From: Alphaproteobacteria bacterium UBA6189
GTDB taxonomy: Bacteria; Pseudomonadota; Alphaproteobacteria; Rickettsiales; UBA3002
Assembly: GCA_002422745.1 (NCBI GenBank)
Contig: DITH01000161.1
Location: forward strand, 1 to 13,620
DNA: 13,620 nt
Direction of reading: 5' to 3'
Below, one piece after another: positions 12,350 to 13,620 of this stretch. Each line of letters opens with the position of its first letter. Within the stretch, counting starts at the first letter, position 1. A program made the translations under genes and the position numbers. Below the pieces are notes generated by a model that did no database searches, was not told the origin of the DNA, and worked only from the letters and a program-made list of their open reading frames with translations.

Positions 12350-13620
12350 ATGGCTTCACGCGTTTTGCTGAGTATGGAGGATATTCGTCTGTCGATCGGC
12401 AATAAACTGCTGTTCGATGGGGTCAGCCTGCATATCAGCGAAGGCGATAAAATCTGCCTCATCGGCCGCAACGGCGCGGGGAAAACCACCCTCATGCGCC
12501 TGATTATGCAGGAACTCGAGCTCGATAGCGGCAAGCGTTTTCTCTATCCCGGCGCGTCGATCGGCTACCTCGCTCAAGCCGTCACGTTCGACCCCGCCGA
12601 AAGCATTCACCAGTTCGTGATCGCAGGCCTGCCCGCCGATCAGCAGACGGAGGAAAACCATCACCGGGCCGACATGGTCATTACCCCGCTCGGGCTCGAT
12701 CCTGCCGCACCGATGGGCCATCTCTCCGGCGGGCAGGTGCGCCGCGCCGCGCTGGCGCAGGCTTTGGTGGCCGAGCCGGATATATTGTTGCTCGACGAGC
12801 CGACCAACCATCTCGACCTGGAGGCCACCCTGTGGCTCGAAGGGTTCCTCGCCCGCAAGCGCAGCGCCGTGATCTGCGTCAGCCATGACCGGGCATTCTT
12901 AAATGCCTTTACCCACCGCGTGTTCTGGCTGGAAAGCGGCCATGTGCGCAGCTGCCCCACCGGCTATGCCGGGTTCGAGGAATGGGCCGCAGTGATTTTG
13001 GAACAGGAAGCGCGCACCATTCACAACATGCAAAAGAAAATGAACGCCGAGATCGACTGGACCCAGGGCGGCGTCACCGCGCGGCGCAAGCGCAACCAGC
13101 GCCGCCTGAACGAGCTGCACCGGCTGCGCGATAAAATCCGCGCCGATAAGGCTGCTTACGCCGCTAAAACCAAGGCGATCGACCTCGACCCGCTCAAACC
13201 CACCCCGAGCTCGAAAATTGTCGCCGAGTTCAAACAGGTCAGCAAACATTTCACGCGCGACGGCAAGCGCATCCCGATCCTGAACGATTTTTCGCGGCGC
13301 ATTATCCGCGGCGACCGCATTGGTATTCTCGGCCGCAATGGCTCGGGCAAATCGACCTTCCTGAAACTATTGATCGGCGAGCTTGAGCCCGACGCCGGGC
13401 GTGTATTGCGCAGCAAAAAAATCGAGTTGGCCTATTTCGACCAGCACCGCACGGCACTCGACCCGAAAAAAAGCCTGTGGCGCACCCTTGCCCCCAATGG
13501 CGATTATGTGTTTCTGGGCACCGGCGATCAGCGCCGCCACAAGCATGTCGCGGCGTACCTGAAAGATTTCCTGTTCGACCCCAAACGCGCCCGCGACGCG
13601 GTCGGCACCTTATCGGGCGG
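12350..13620 (+). CDS. uup: ABC-F ATPase of the Uup type, 3' end beyond window
   Basis: ABC-F proteins are soluble, ribosome-associated ATPases with two ABC domains and no membrane part; Uup is implicated in ribosome function and in transposon precise excision. 423 complete codons are present. ABC1: Walker A GRNGAGKTT (39-47), signature LSGGQ (125-129), Walker B ILLLDEPTNHLD (145-156), switch His in SHDRAFL (178-184). The linker DWTQGGVTARRKRNQRR (236-252) is the Uup-like basic segment after a helical arm. ABC2: Walker A GRNGSGKST (328-336) and the start of the second signature LSG at the window edge. The C-terminal coiled coil expected in Uup is out of view. The start at 12350 fits the family's N-terminus; Met at 12374 is possible. 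EttA is less likely given the linker. Confidence 0.88.
   Translation, partial: MASRVLLSMEDIRLSIGNKLLFDGVSLHISEGDKICLIGRNGAGKTTLMRLIMQELELDSGKRFLYPGASIGYLAQAVTFDPAESIHQFVIAGLPADQQTEENHHRADMVITPLGLDPAAPMGHLSGGQVRRAALAQALVAEPDILLLDEPTNHLDLEATLWLEGFLARKRSAVICVSHDRAFLNAFTHRVFWLESGHVRSCPTGYAGFEEWAAVILEQEARTIHNMQKKMNAEIDWTQGGVTARRKRNQRRLNELHRLRDKIRADKAAYAAKTKAIDLDPLKPTPSSKIVAEFKQVSKHFTRDGKRIPILNDFSRRIIRGDRIGILGRNGSGKSTFLKLLIGELEPDAGRVLRSKKIELAYFDQHRTALDPKKSLWRTLAPNGDYVFLGTGDQRRHKHVAAYLKDFLFDPKRARDAVGTLSG

Overview
The window looks like a chromosomal, housekeeping-rich segment of an alphaproteobacterium. The clues are the ATP synthase Fo cluster with two separate b-type subunits (b' and b) and no F1 genes beside it, the 41-residue zinc-free form of ribosomal protein L36, an ETF-ubiquinone oxidoreductase, and a family-4-like uracil-DNA glycosylase in which the usual KCRPPGNR motif reads WRPPGNR. 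The sequence does not fix the genus. GC content is fairly high, and I see no insertion sequence, integrase, CRISPR array or prophage.

Layout. Minus strand, 1-1013: the start of an ETF-QO gene, preceded by two small overlapping genes of unknown function. Plus strand, 1089-5551: uracil-DNA glycosylase; a membrane-anchored lytic transglycosylase with its own promoter; then RNase HII, a DciA/DUF721 protein (ATGA overlap) and a membrane-anchored DsbA-like thioredoxin-fold protein. Plus strand, 5589-8110: a near-consensus promoter and atpI-atpB-atpE-atpF'-atpF, tightly spaced. Plus strand, 8091-10800: a promoter in the end of atpF, then an outer-membrane beta-barrel gene translationally coupled to a membrane glycosyltransferase with an N-terminal MshEN-like domain. 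Plus strand, 10797-11035: rpmJ with its own promoter and a strong bidirectional terminator shared with a convergent minus-strand gene for a small OmpA-like membrane-anchored protein (11053-11442), possibly preceded by a short coupled gene. Plus strand, 11682-13620: tRNA-Arg(ACG), a glycine-zipper lipoprotein and the first 423 codons of a Uup-type ABC-F ATPase that runs off the window.

The most interesting segment is 8091-10800. The barrel protein plus MshEN-glycosyltransferase pair resembles in outline the NfrA/NfrB (c-di-GMP-responsive) envelope polysaccharide system, with different domain order and a different, smaller outer-membrane partner. The first codons of the barrel gene also lie in a REP-like double-hairpin repeat, so part of the predicted signal peptide seems to be made from repeat DNA. 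Several promoters here (TTG-17-TAxxxT type) put the -10 box 9 or fewer bases before the start codon with no Shine-Dalgarno sequence, which suggests leaderless mRNAs for atpI, the barrel gene and possibly uup.

There is no gene-free stretch over 300 bases. The longest gap, 11443-11681, holds the weak small ORF and the probable tRNA promoter.
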